Source: Phenylobacterium deserti (GTDB lineage Bacteria; Pseudomonadota; Alphaproteobacteria; Caulobacterales; Caulobacteraceae). From it: a stretch of DNA of 64,000 nucleotides. Location of the stretch: the NCBI GenBank assembly GCA_943332615.1, contig CALQQB010000010.1:21635-85634 (forward strand), given 5' to 3'. A program made the translations under genes and the position numbers. The first letter of the stretch is position 1, and each line of letters begins with the position of its first letter. Below the pieces are notes generated by a model. That model was not told the DNA's origin. It saw only the letters and a program-made list of their open reading frames with translations, and made no database searches. Of this stretch, positions 15,691 to 25,100 are shown piece after piece.

Positions 15691-17337
15691 ATGACCAAGG
15701 CATCTGATCTTTTTGTGCAGTGTCTGGAAGAGGAAGGCGTGCTGCACGTCTTCGGCGTTCCGGGGGAAGAGAACCTCGACTTCCTGGACAGCCTCAGCCG
15801 GTCGAAGAAGATCCAGCTGATCCTGACGCGCCATGAACAGGGTGCGGGCTTCATGGCCGCCACCTATGGACGCCACACCGGCAAGGCCGGGGTCTGCGTG
15901 GCCACGCTTGGCCCGGGCGCCACCAACTTCGTCACCGCCGCGGCCTATGCCCAGTTGGGCGGCATGCCGATGATGATGCTGACCGGCCAGAAGCCGATCA
16001 AGAAGTCGAAGCAGGGCCGGTTCCAGATTCTGGATGTGGTCTCCATGATGGGTCCGCTGACCAAGTTCACCCACCAGCTGGCCTCGGCCGACAACATCCC
16101 CTCCAAGATCCGCGAAGCCTTCCGCCTAGCCCAGGAGGAGAAGCCTGGCGCGGTGCATATCGAGTTCCCAGAGGACATCGCCGACGAACACACCGACGAA
16201 AAGCCGATGCCGAAGAGCAACGCGCGCCGTCCGGTTGCCGACGAGAAATCCATCCGCGCCGCCGCCAAACGCATCGAGCAGGCCAAGTCCCCGATCCTGG
16301 TGATCGGCGCCGGCGCAAACCGCACGATGACCAGCCGGATGCTCTCGCAGTTCATCGAGAAGACCGGCATTCCCTTCGTCTCCACCCAGCTGGGCAAGGG
16401 TGTGGTCGATGAGACCAGCGACAAGTTTGTGGGCTGCGCGGCGCTCAGCGCCGGTGACTTCGTGCACGCCGCCATCCGCGCGGCGGACCTGATCATCAAC
16501 GTCGGCCACGACGTGATCGAAAAGCCGCCGTTTTTCATGCAGGTCGGCGGCACTGAAGTGATCCACGTCAGCTTCCGCTCGGCCGAGGTCGATCCGGTCT
16601 ACTTCCCGCAGTACGAAGTGATCGGCGATATCGGCAACGCGATCTGGCAGATCAAGGAAGACATCCTGCCCCAGGCCGGCTGGGATTTCTCGAAGATGCA
16701 TAAGGCGCGAGACGCCGAGGTGGCCCACACCAAGGCCTCGGAAGGCGACATGCGCTTCCCGATCTATCCGCAGTACGCGGTCGCCGAGATTCGCAAGGCC
16801 ATTCCCGACAACGGCATCATCTGCCTGGACAACGGGGTCTATAAGATCTGGTTCGCGCGGAACTATCTGGCGCGGATGCCGAACACCGTGCTGCTGGACA
16901 ACGCGCTGGCCACCATGGGCGCCGGCCTGCCGTCGGCGATGGCGTCGAGCATGGTCTATCCGGACCGCAAGGTGCTGGCGATCTGCGGCGACGGCGGCTT
17001 CATGATGAACAGCCAGGAGATGGAGACCGCGGTCCGCCTGAAGCTGAACATCACGGTGCTGATCCTGAACGACAACAGCTACGGCATGATCCGCTGGAAG
17101 CAGGCGAACATGGGCTTCAAGGACTGGGGGCTGACGTATGGCAACCCGGATTTCGTAGCCTACGCCAACAGCTACGGCGCCAAGGGTCACCGCGTCGAAA
17201 GCGCCGAGCACCTGCCCAAGTTGCTGAAACAATGTCTCGACACGCCCGGGGTGCATCTGATCGATTGCGCGGTGGACTACTCGGACAACGACCTGATCCT
17301 GAACCGTCAGATCAAGGAAATGAGCGCGGCGCTCTAG
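15691..17337 (+). CDS. Acetolactate-synthase-like thiamine diphosphate enzyme
   Basis: 548 residues from ATG 15691. Family features: catalytic glutamate E49 in LTRHEQGAGFMA, GPGATNFVTA, and the thiamine diphosphate/Mg motif GDGGF with D434 and N460. It is closest in pattern to catabolic acetolactate synthase large subunits (AlsS group): no regulatory small subunit gene follows. The exact reaction cannot be fixed from sequence; oxalyl-CoA decarboxylase or another 2-oxoacid decarboxylase/ligase is possible. An aldehyde dehydrogenase gene follows after 27 bp, suggesting that the product or a by-product is an aldehyde that is then oxidised. The frame is open far upstream across the opposite strand of gdhA, but that stretch is not part of the gene. 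Confidence 0.85.
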   Translation: MTKASDLFVQCLEEEGVLHVFGVPGEENLDFLDSLSRSKKIQLILTRHEQGAGFMAATYGRHTGKAGVCVATLGPGATNFVTAAAYAQLGGMPMMMLTGQKPIKKSKQGRFQILDVVSMMGPLTKFTHQLASADNIPSKIREAFRLAQEEKPGAVHIEFPEDIADEHTDEKPMPKSNARRPVADEKSIRAAAKRIEQAKSPILVIGAGANRTMTSRMLSQFIEKTGIPFVSTQLGKGVVDETSDKFVGCAALSAGDFVHAAIRAADLIINVGHDVIEKPPFFMQVGGTEVIHVSFRSAEVDPVYFPQYEVIGDIGNAIWQIKEDILPQAGWDFSKMHKARDAEVAHTKASEGDMRFPIYPQYAVAEIRKAIPDNGIICLDNGVYKIWFARNYLARMPNTVLLDNALATMGAGLPSAMASSMVYPDRKVLAICGDGGFMMNSQEMETAVRLKLNITVLILNDNSYGMIRWKQANMGFKDWGLTYGNPDFVAYANSYGAKGHRVESAEHLPKLLKQCLDTPGVHLIDCAVDYSDNDLILNRQIKEMSAAL

Positions 17338-17364
17338 AGCGGCGGCCCGAGAAGGACACCAGAC

Positions 17365-18798
17365 ATGGCCGCCCTCAAGGACTCCTATCCGCTCTATCTG
17401 GCGAATGAGGCCCAGACTCCGAACCTCGACCTTGAGGTGACGGACAAATACACCGGCAAGGTTGCGACGCGCGTGGCTCTGGCCGACGCGAAGATCATCG
17501 ACGCCGGGATCGCCGCGACGGTCGAGGCCGCGGAGCCCATGGCCCGGATGCCATCGTACGCCCGACAGGACGTGCTGATGCACTGCGTCAAACGCTTCCA
17601 GGAGCGGTACGACGAACTGGCCTATGCGCTTTGCATCGAGGCCGGCAAGCCGATCCGCGACGCCCGCGGCGAGGTCACCCGGCTGATCGACACCTTCCGC
17701 ATCGCCGCGGAGGAATCGGTCCGGATGACTGGTGAGGTCCAGCCTCTGGACATCTCGCCCCGCGCTAAGGGCTACCAGGGCATGTGGAAGCGGGTGCCGA
17801 TCGGCCCCTGTTCCTTCATCTCGCCGTTCAACTTTCCGCTGAACCTGGCGGCTCACAAGATCGCTCCGGCGCTGGCTGTGGGTTGCCCGTTCGTGATGAA
17901 GCCCGCCTCGCGGACCCCGCTGGGCGCCATCATCATCGGCGAGGTGATGGCCGAAACCGACCTGCCCAAGGGCGCCTTCTCAATCCTGCCGGCCCAGCGT
18001 GACGGCGCCGACCTCTTCACGACCGACGATCGGCTGAAGCTGCTGTCCTTCACCGGCTCACCCGGCGTCGGCTGGGACCTGAAGGCCAAGGCCGGCAAAA
18101 AGAAGGTGGTGCTGGAACTGGGCGGCAACGCTGCGGTCGTCGTCGATGCCGACACCGACCTGGACGACGCCGTCGAGCGAATCACCTTCGGCGCTTTCTA
18201 CCAGTCGGGCCAGTCTTGCATCGGCGTGCAGCGGATCATCATCCACGCCGACATCTACGATGAGCTGCGCGACCGGCTGGTGGCCAAGGCCAAGACTTTG
18301 ATCGCCGGCGACCCCCACAACGAAGATACCTTTGTGGGCCCGATGATCGACGTGAAGGAGGCCGCCCGCCTCGACAGCTGGATTCAGGCGGCAGTGGCCG
18401 ATGGCGCCAAGCTTCTGTGTGGCGGCAAGCGCGAAGGCGCCATGCTGGAAGCCACTCTGTTGGAAGGGGTCGGCCGCAAGGCCGCGCTCTATGCCGAGGA
18501 AGCCTTTGGCCCGGTGGCCATCCTGTCGAAGTTCACAGATTTCAACGCGGCCCTGGCCGAGGTGAACGACTCCAAGTTCGGCCTGCAGACCGGCGTCTTC
18601 ACCCGCGACCTCTACAAGATGCTGGATGCCTGGGATCACCTTGATGTGGGCGGTGTCGTCATCGGCGACGTGCCAAGCTATCGCGTGGACAACATGCCGT
18701 ATGGAGGGGTTAAGGATTCCGGTCTAGGTCGGGAGGGCGTCCGCTTCGCCATGGAAGACATGACCGAAATTCGTAACCTCGTCATCCGCCGCCGTTGA
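17365..18798 (+). CDS. NAD(P)-dependent aldehyde dehydrogenase
   Basis: 477 residues with the standard catalytic set: NFPLN (oxyanion asparagine), cofactor lysine in FVMKPASRTP, SFTGSPGVGWDLK, general base E251 in LELGGN, and nucleophile C285 in GQSCIGVQR. It oxidises an aldehyde to an acid. The sequence resembles the broad group annotated as NADP-dependent glyceraldehyde-3-phosphate or phosphonoacetaldehyde-type dehydrogenases, but the substrate is not evident. It forms a likely two-gene operon with the thiamine diphosphate enzyme upstream, whose substrate chemistry should define its role. Confidence 0.9.
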   Translation: MAALKDSYPLYLANEAQTPNLDLEVTDKYTGKVATRVALADAKIIDAGIAATVEAAEPMARMPSYARQDVLMHCVKRFQERYDELAYALCIEAGKPIRDARGEVTRLIDTFRIAAEESVRMTGEVQPLDISPRAKGYQGMWKRVPIGPCSFISPFNFPLNLAAHKIAPALAVGCPFVMKPASRTPLGAIIIGEVMAETDLPKGAFSILPAQRDGADLFTTDDRLKLLSFTGSPGVGWDLKAKAGKKKVVLELGGNAAVVVDADTDLDDAVERITFGAFYQSGQSCIGVQRIIIHADIYDELRDRLVAKAKTLIAGDPHNEDTFVGPMIDVKEAARLDSWIQAAVADGAKLLCGGKREGAMLEATLLEGVGRKAALYAEEAFGPVAILSKFTDFNAALAEVNDSKFGLQTGVFTRDLYKMLDAWDHLDVGGVVIGDVPSYRVDNMPYGGVKDSGLGREGVRFAMEDMTEIRNLVIRRR

Positions 18799-18850
18799 GC
18801 TTGCGTATAAAAACCTGGGACTGCGTACGCTGCTTGGGGAGGCGGCTTTT

Positions 18851-19684
18851 TTGCTAACGATCGCTCAGATCACCGACCTTCACGTGACCACGGAGAAGGA
18901 TCCGCTGAATCAACGGCGGAATGAAACGCGTCTGCGTCAGGTTCTGAACACGATCCACGGCCTGCGCCCCCGCCCCGTCGCCATCATCGCCTCGGGCGAC
19001 CTGATCGATCGCGGCGAAAAAGAGGAGTACGACGAGCTCCGCCGGGTGATGGCCAAATGCGAAATCCCCGTGCTCTACGCCCTGGGCAACCACGATGGCC
19101 GCGACACCTTCCTGGAGGTGTTCCCCGAGTACCGTGACAAGCTCGATAGCAACGGCTTTCTGCAATACACCGTCGATTATCCGGGTGTGCGGCTGGTGAT
19201 CTGCGACACGCTCGAAGGGCCCAACGAGGGCGAATACGACGAGGCGCGCGCCGCCTGGCTCGCGAAGACCCTCGACGAGGCGCCCGACACGCCAACCTGC
19301 GTGGTCCTGCACCATCCCCCGATCCCTAGCGGCATTCAGTGGATGGACCCGGACCCGCAATCGCCCTGGATCCAGCGCCTGCATGCCGTACTGACCGGTC
19401 GCGACCAGGTGAAGATGATGCTGTGCGGCCACATCCACCGGGCGTTCTCGGGCGTTTTCGCCGGCCATGCCGTGCTGGCCGCCCCCGCCACCTCGATCCA
19501 GCTCACCCTGGACCTCTCCGAGGTGGACATGCACACGCCCGACGGCCGCGAGATTCTGGTGGAAGAACCGCCGGGCTTCGCGTTGCTGATGGTGCAGGGC
19601 GGCCACCTGACCAGCCACATCTGCCTGGCGGGCACCTACAAGCCCGCGGTCACCTACAACTTCCCTTTCCGGAAACAAGCCTAA
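18851..19684 (+). CDS. CpdA-like cyclic AMP phosphodiesterase
   Basis: 277 residues starting at TTG 18851 (MLTIAQITDLHV). Metal ligands of a class III cyclic nucleotide phosphodiesterase are all visible: D9 and H11, SGDLID, LGNHDGRD, VVLHHPP and CGHIHRAF. It should hydrolyse cAMP to AMP in the cytoplasm, although other phosphodiesters are possible for this family. Three bases separate its stop from the nucleotide cyclase gene, so synthesis and breakdown of the messenger are probably co-expressed. A short AT-richer stretch at 18801-18850 is the likely promoter region. Confidence 0.85.
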   Translation: MLTIAQITDLHVTTEKDPLNQRRNETRLRQVLNTIHGLRPRPVAIIASGDLIDRGEKEEYDELRRVMAKCEIPVLYALGNHDGRDTFLEVFPEYRDKLDSNGFLQYTVDYPGVRLVICDTLEGPNEGEYDEARAAWLAKTLDEAPDTPTCVVLHHPPIPSGIQWMDPDPQSPWIQRLHAVLTGRDQVKMMLCGHIHRAFSGVFAGHAVLAAPATSIQLTLDLSEVDMHTPDGREILVEEPPGFALLMVQGGHLTSHICLAGTYKPAVTYNFPFRKQA

Positions 19685-19687
19685 GTC

Positions 19688-21574
19688 ATGCCGGGCAAGA
19701 GGCCGGGGATGATCGGCGCGCTCATGGGCGGGCTGGCTCGCCTTCGCGCTGTCGGCGGTAAGACCTGGGCCGACGTTGTGGTCACCCTGGCTGTCGCGAT
19801 CGCGTCCACCGTGGCGGCGCTGGCGCTGAACATCACCACCCCGATCCGGTTCGTGGAAAACCTGACCTACGACCTGCGCCTATCGGCCGGGGCGCCGAAG
19901 CCCCAACCGCAGTTCGTGATTTTCAAGATCGATGACGCCGCGGTGAGCGCGATGGCCGAGGCCTCGCCCTGCCACTGCCTGGCGCCCATTAACAAGGCCT
20001 GGCTCGGTGACCTTATCGTGGCCCTGGACGCCAAGGGGGCGAAGGCGATCACCGTCGACTACCTGCTCGACACCTGGGAGCCCGGCCCCTCGGGTACGTC
20101 GCTGGACAGCGCCGAGTTCAAGGACTTCGAGGCTCGGATCGCTAATGTGAAGACGCCGATCATCGTGGCGGTCGATCCCAACCGGAAGCCCGGGGTCGAT
20201 TTCCCCGTATCGAAGCACCTGCGCTATTCCGACGCCCGAGCGCTGGTGCATGAAGATTACGACGACGTGATCCGAAGCTATGATCCGAAGCCCGGCGGCC
20301 TGTGGTCGCTGGCTGCTGAAGCTGAAATCGCCGCCACTGGCCGGACGCCTCCCACCAAGAAGTTCCGCATCCGCTATCGTCAGCCCGATCCCGACGCCAA
20401 GGCCGAGAACACCGGAGCGATCGCCCCCTCCTTCTCGGCCGCCTTCGCCGCCTTCGCCCCCGAGGACCAGGTCCGCGGTCGTATCGCCTTCATCGGCAGC
20501 GTCACCCGCTCGGCTACAGCCGATTCCGACACGCCCAAGGAGGACATGCACTCCACGCCCCTGCGCTTCATGCCCGGTCATCAACAGGGCACGCCAGGCG
20601 TCGAAGTGCACGTGCATGCCCTGTCGCAGATGCTGGCCGGCGACAGTGTTAAGGTCCCGGGCTGGCTTTGGGACGCAGCCATGGTGTTGATGGCGGCCTT
20701 GGGCGGCGCTCTCCTGGGGCGCTCGACACAGAAGTGGTGGGTTTCGATCGGCATTGTCGTGTTGGGCCTGGGCGCCCTGTTGGTCGCCTCATTTGTGCTC
20801 TACGAGCGGTTCGCCCTGATGATCCCGATGGCGGCGCCTTCGATCGCCTTCGCCTTCGGTTTCTTCATCCTCTCGCGCCTTGCGGCGGCCGAGTTGCAGA
20901 ACCAGCGGGCCTTCTATTCCTCGACCCTCGAGCGCTACCTCGCCCCGCAGGTGATCGACCGCATGGTCGAACATCGCGAAGAGGTGAGGATCGGCGCCGA
21001 GGAGCGCGAGATCACGGTGATGATCTCCGACCTGGAGAACTTCTCGAACCTGGTCGCCAGTCTCGATCTGGAGACCTTCGAAGGAGTCATCAACGAGTAC
21101 TTTGACGGGATTATCGACATCCTGTGGAAGCACGAGGCGATGATCGACAAGATGACCGGCGACGGCATCATCGCCATCTTCGGCGCGCCCGTGCCCTCCG
21201 AGGACCACGCCGACCGCGCCATCGCCTGCTGCCGCGAGATCGACCTGTTCGGCCTCGAGGTGCGCAAGAAGATGATCGCCCGCGGAATCAACTTTGGCTA
21301 CACGCGCATGGGGATCTCGTCGGGCATCGGCCTGGTGGGCAACTTCGGTGGCGAAAAGCGGTTCAACTACACCGCCTATGGCGAGGTGGTGGTGATCGCC
21401 GCGCGCCTGGAAGCCGCCAACAAGACCTTCGGCACCCGCATCCTGTTCAGCGCCGACACGCTGAAGCTGGCCAAGAAGAACGTGCCAATCGAGGCCGTGG
21501 GCGAGATCGACCTCAAGGGCGTCCCCATGCCCATCCCCGCCTACACCACGCCCACAGACGCCGAGGCGGCCTGA
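19688..21574 (+). CDS. CHASE2-domain adenylate/guanylate cyclase
   Basis: 628 residues. A first helix (about 27-48) is followed by an extracytoplasmic CHASE2 sensor domain (to about 325), three membrane helices (about 328-400), and a class III cyclase domain at about 435-610. Metal-binding D448 (ISDLENFS) and D492 (TGDGIIAIFG) are present, as is the NFGGEKRFNYTAYGEVV block. It makes cAMP (or cGMP) in response to a periplasmic signal. It follows the phosphodiesterase gene by 3 bp. The nearest visible candidate targets are the two cyclic-nucleotide-binding domains of the protein encoded at 8172-10619. Confidence 0.9.
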   Translation: MPGKRPGMIGALMGGLARLRAVGGKTWADVVVTLAVAIASTVAALALNITTPIRFVENLTYDLRLSAGAPKPQPQFVIFKIDDAAVSAMAEASPCHCLAPINKAWLGDLIVALDAKGAKAITVDYLLDTWEPGPSGTSLDSAEFKDFEARIANVKTPIIVAVDPNRKPGVDFPVSKHLRYSDARALVHEDYDDVIRSYDPKPGGLWSLAAEAEIAATGRTPPTKKFRIRYRQPDPDAKAENTGAIAPSFSAAFAAFAPEDQVRGRIAFIGSVTRSATADSDTPKEDMHSTPLRFMPGHQQGTPGVEVHVHALSQMLAGDSVKVPGWLWDAAMVLMAALGGALLGRSTQKWWVSIGIVVLGLGALLVASFVLYERFALMIPMAAPSIAFAFGFFILSRLAAAELQNQRAFYSSTLERYLAPQVIDRMVEHREEVRIGAEEREITVMISDLENFSNLVASLDLETFEGVINEYFDGIIDILWKHEAMIDKMTGDGIIAIFGAPVPSEDHADRAIACCREIDLFGLEVRKKMIARGINFGYTRMGISSGIGLVGNFGGEKRFNYTAYGEVVVIAARLEAANKTFGTRILFSADTLKLAKKNVPIEAVGEIDLKGVPMPIPAYTTPTDAEAA

Positions 21575-21650
21575 GGGCGACACAGCGGCGGCTTGACTGG
21601 TCGCCGCCCTTGTTTGGCGTCCCGCTCCCGATCAAGGACTGATCGCGACC

Positions 21651-21810
21651 GAGGCTGTGTAAAAACTCGGGCGAAGCAATTTTCAGCGCAACAATTTGCC
21701 CGCCCCCGGCGTCGCAAGACTGCTCTGCGCAAAGTATCATCGCGTAACGCGGCGGCTTGGGGTTGCAAGTTGCGTGGAATTTTCGCCGAAACGAGTTTTT
21801 ACACAGCCTC
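21651..21810. mobile_element. MITE-like element with 19-bp perfect terminal inverted repeats
   Basis: The ends 21651-21669 and 21792-21810 are perfect inverted copies of GAGGCTGTGTAAAAACTCG. Similarity continues imperfectly inward for about 20 more bases (GCGAA..AATT..CGCAAC on each side). The 160-bp element has no transposase. CGACC at 21646-21650 recurs at 21810-21814 and may be a target duplication overlapping one end by a base. It resembles a non-autonomous derivative of an insertion sequence, moved in trans by a transposase encoded elsewhere. Confidence 0.8.
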
Positions 21811-21868
21811 GACCCGTTGCGGACCTTGCGCGCATCTGATGCTATCAAGGTCATGCTTGGGGTAGCCG

Positions 21869-22084
21869 ATGAGCGTAGCGACCGGTCTGACGCTTGGCTT
21901 GGCCGTCGCCATGCTGGCCCTCTTCTTGATCACCGGCCACATCCCGAGCGGCTACGGATCTCTGTTCACAAGCCGAAAAGCCGCTCCCGTACCGTATTGG
22001 CTCGGGATCGGCTTCTACGTCTTCGCGTTGCTGGTCGCACTGTTGATCGTTGGCTTGCGGGCAGCGCGTGGCCTAAGTGCTTAG
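21869..22084 (+). CDS. Small two-helix membrane protein, unknown
   Basis: 71 residues from ATG 21869. Two hydrophobic helices (about 5-22 and 43-64) flank a loop with SGYGSLFTSRKAAPVPYW, which looks like a real membrane protein rather than a chance frame. I do not recognise the family. It lies between the MITE-like element and the convergent decaheme gene; nothing in the context gives a function. Confidence 0.55.
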   Translation: MSVATGLTLGLAVAMLALFLITGHIPSGYGSLFTSRKAAPVPYWLGIGFYVFALLVALLIVGLRAARGLSA

Positions 22085-22153
22085 CGACCGCTAACCACCC
22101 CCGCCAGAAGTTCGCAACTTCCGCTGCCGGGCCGATTCTACGGCGCCGCGGTG

Positions 22154-25100
22154 CTACCGCGACGCCTGGTTCAGCTGCCGCGGACCCAGCCAGGCGGACA
22201 TGTCGGGCGCGTCGTTGACGCGGTACGGGCGGCCCCACTGGTCGTTGAAGAACCGCTCCATCTCCGGCCGGTTGAAGGGCCGTGAGCCGAGGCGCCCGAA
22301 GATCGCCATCTGCCCGCCGGTCTCGTCCACGCCCCGGTCACGCTCCAGGCCCTTCGACAGCGCCAGGGCCGGGGTCGGGGTCTTGGCCCAGGCGATCAGC
22401 TCCGGCTTGGGGGCCGGGGAGAAGCCGTAGAAGTTCGGCTGGCTGGAGGGGCTGGTCAGTTGCAGCACCTTCAGGCCGTTGCGGCCGTCGGCGACATAGG
22501 CGAACAGCGAAGCGTTGGTCGAACCGACCACCACGTCTTCCGCATCGTTCAGCTGGCCGCCGGCGTCGAACTTCTGGTAGAGGCGCGGCCGCTCGGGGTT
22601 CTTGACGTCCAGGATCACCAGGCCGTCCTTCTTGGCCGCCACATAGGCGTAGGTGCGGGCCACATAGATCCGCCGCGCATCGGCCAGGGCGAAGGTCGCG
22701 CCGGGTAGCAGGATCGGCTTCTCAAGGTTGCCGACATCCAGCACCTCGACGCCGCGTGAGGTGGTGACCCAGAGATAGCGGAACTGTAGGGCAGAGGCCC
22801 GCGGATCGGCCATCGGCACCGTAGTGACCAGCCGGGGCGCCTTAGGATCCTTCAGGCTAACCACCACCATCGCCCCGTCGGTGGCGATGTAGGCGTAGTG
22901 GCCGCCCAGCGTGATGTGGCGCGCGCCGTTCAGCACCCCATTCGGGTTCCAGGTGACCGCGCGCTTCAGGTTGTTGTTGCGCGGATCGCCGTCGGACAGG
23001 GTGTTGATGTTGACCAGGATCAGGCCTTCCTCGGCGTCCGTGATCGCCACGTAAGAGTAGATCGCGTCGAACTCCTGCTCGTGATTGGCCTTCAGCAGGT
23101 TGGTCTTTTCGCCGGTCAGGGGATCGACGGCCGCGATCGCCTTCATGTGGTCCTGGCGTTCGGGGGCGATGTTCTGGTTGGTGGGCAGCGCCATGCAGGT
23201 GGCGTTCTTGCTGGCGACACGCGTGTCGTCGCGCAGAGCCGAGAACGGCGCCGTGATGATCTTCTGCGAGATGCCCTTGTTGCCGATCGAGGCGACGTCG
23301 TAGGCGCGGAAGCCGCCCTTGCCCTCGGCGACGAACATATATTCGCCGCGCAGCTGCAGGCAGCGGGCCGCCCCGCCGGTGTCATGGGTGACGTTGTTGA
23401 TCTCTTCGTAGCCGTCAACCTCGCCGCCCTTCAGCCCCTTCACGAAGGGCTTGCTGCGACGCCAGGTCTTCAGCTCGCGCTTATTCTGGTCGACGTGCAG
23501 CTTGTAGAAATCGGGATACGAGTACTTCTGCAGGTAGGAGCCGAACACGGCCTGCGGCTCGCCCCACTCAGACACGCGCACCGCCTCGATGCCGCCGTCA
23601 AGGCCGAGCCAGGCGTTCTGGCCCACGAAGTTGACGAAATTGGTCCCCAGCAACAGCAGCTGGGCCATGATGGCGTTGTTGTCGTTGTCTTCCGACACGT
23701 GGCAGTCCGAGCAGGTCTTGGTCTCGGTCTTGCGCACCGTGTGCGGGAAGTGCGGCGCGAAGGCCTGGCTGGAGTAGCCCGACGCCGCGATGGGCGGCTG
23801 CTGCACATAGATCCGTTCGCGGTTCACGTTCGTCGATGACAGGACCAGGGCCGAGGAGGAACGTACCGGGGCGATGGTGTTGCCCTTGACCGTCGAGTGG
23901 ATACCAAGCTGGAACATGTCGTCTCGGGCGACCTGCGGATTGTAGGTGGCGTAGTTCCGAGTCTCCTCGCCCTCATACTTGTGGGACGTGGTCTTCCAGT
24001 TCGCCTCGATCGGCAGGTGGCAGCCGGCGCACGCCGTGGTCCATGAGGTATGGCAGGCGAAGCATTCCATCTCGTCGTCGTCGTGGGCGCGGTTTTCCTT
24101 GGCCACGCCCGGGCCCCACGCGAAGGGCTTGCCGTCCTGGCTGATCTTGGACATCAGCTTCGCGCGGGCCGACTTCGGATTGAAGTCCGGGCTGGAGCGG
24201 TCGACCGAGTCCTTGGTCAGGTGGATGCGCCATTCCAGCTTCGGGTCCAGCAGTGAGCGCTGGATCAGGACCTGACGGCCCTCCTGCTCGATCCACTCGA
24301 AGCGGCGCTTGCCGTCGGGGTTGCGCAGCAGGGTCAGGTCGTTGCCCTTCTCGTCCGCCGCCGTACCAGAGGTGCGCAGGGTCGGATAGGTCGAGCTCGA
24401 GCCGTGGCAATCCTTGCAGCGAATCTCCACCGCATTGGCGACCTCGCCGATGATCAGGCCCGAGCCGTGGCTGTCCTGGGCGAAGTGGCAATCGGCGCAC
24501 TGCATGCCCTTCTCGGCGTGGATGTCCATCATGTGGACCGCCTTGCCCTTTTGCTCGCCCGGCGGGGTGAACTCAGGCGCGCCGTTCTTTCGGAACTTCT
24601 CGGGGTCGTCGTTGGCGACGATCTTGCCCTCGGCGTCCAGCAGGTTGCCGTCGCGATCACGCTTGAAGACGGCGCGGAAGTTCCAGCCGTGGCCGTGATA
24701 GTCGGCGAACTGGGTGTCTTTCAGCTTGCTGTTCAGCTCGAAGACGGTGCGCAGGAAGTCCAGGTCGCCCCAGTTGCCGCGCGGCGCGGCGGCCTCGGGG
24801 TTGCGGTCCAGGACGTGGCGGATCTCTTCCGTCGTCGGATACTTCTGCTTCTCCGGCCACATGAACGGCGCGTCGGCCTCGTAGTCCCACATCGTGTAGC
24901 CGAGGTAGGTGTTCACGAACATGTTCGGCTGGTGCATGTGGCAATTCATGCACTGGGCCGTGGGGATGGCGCGCGTGAAGGCGTGTTTGATCGGGTGGCC
25001 GCTCTCGTCCTTGCTGATCGTCGGATCGACCGTGGCCGACTTCCCGTCGCGTCCGTACTGGGCCCAGATCATGCTGGCCTGCGGCTGGCGGTTGTTGGCG

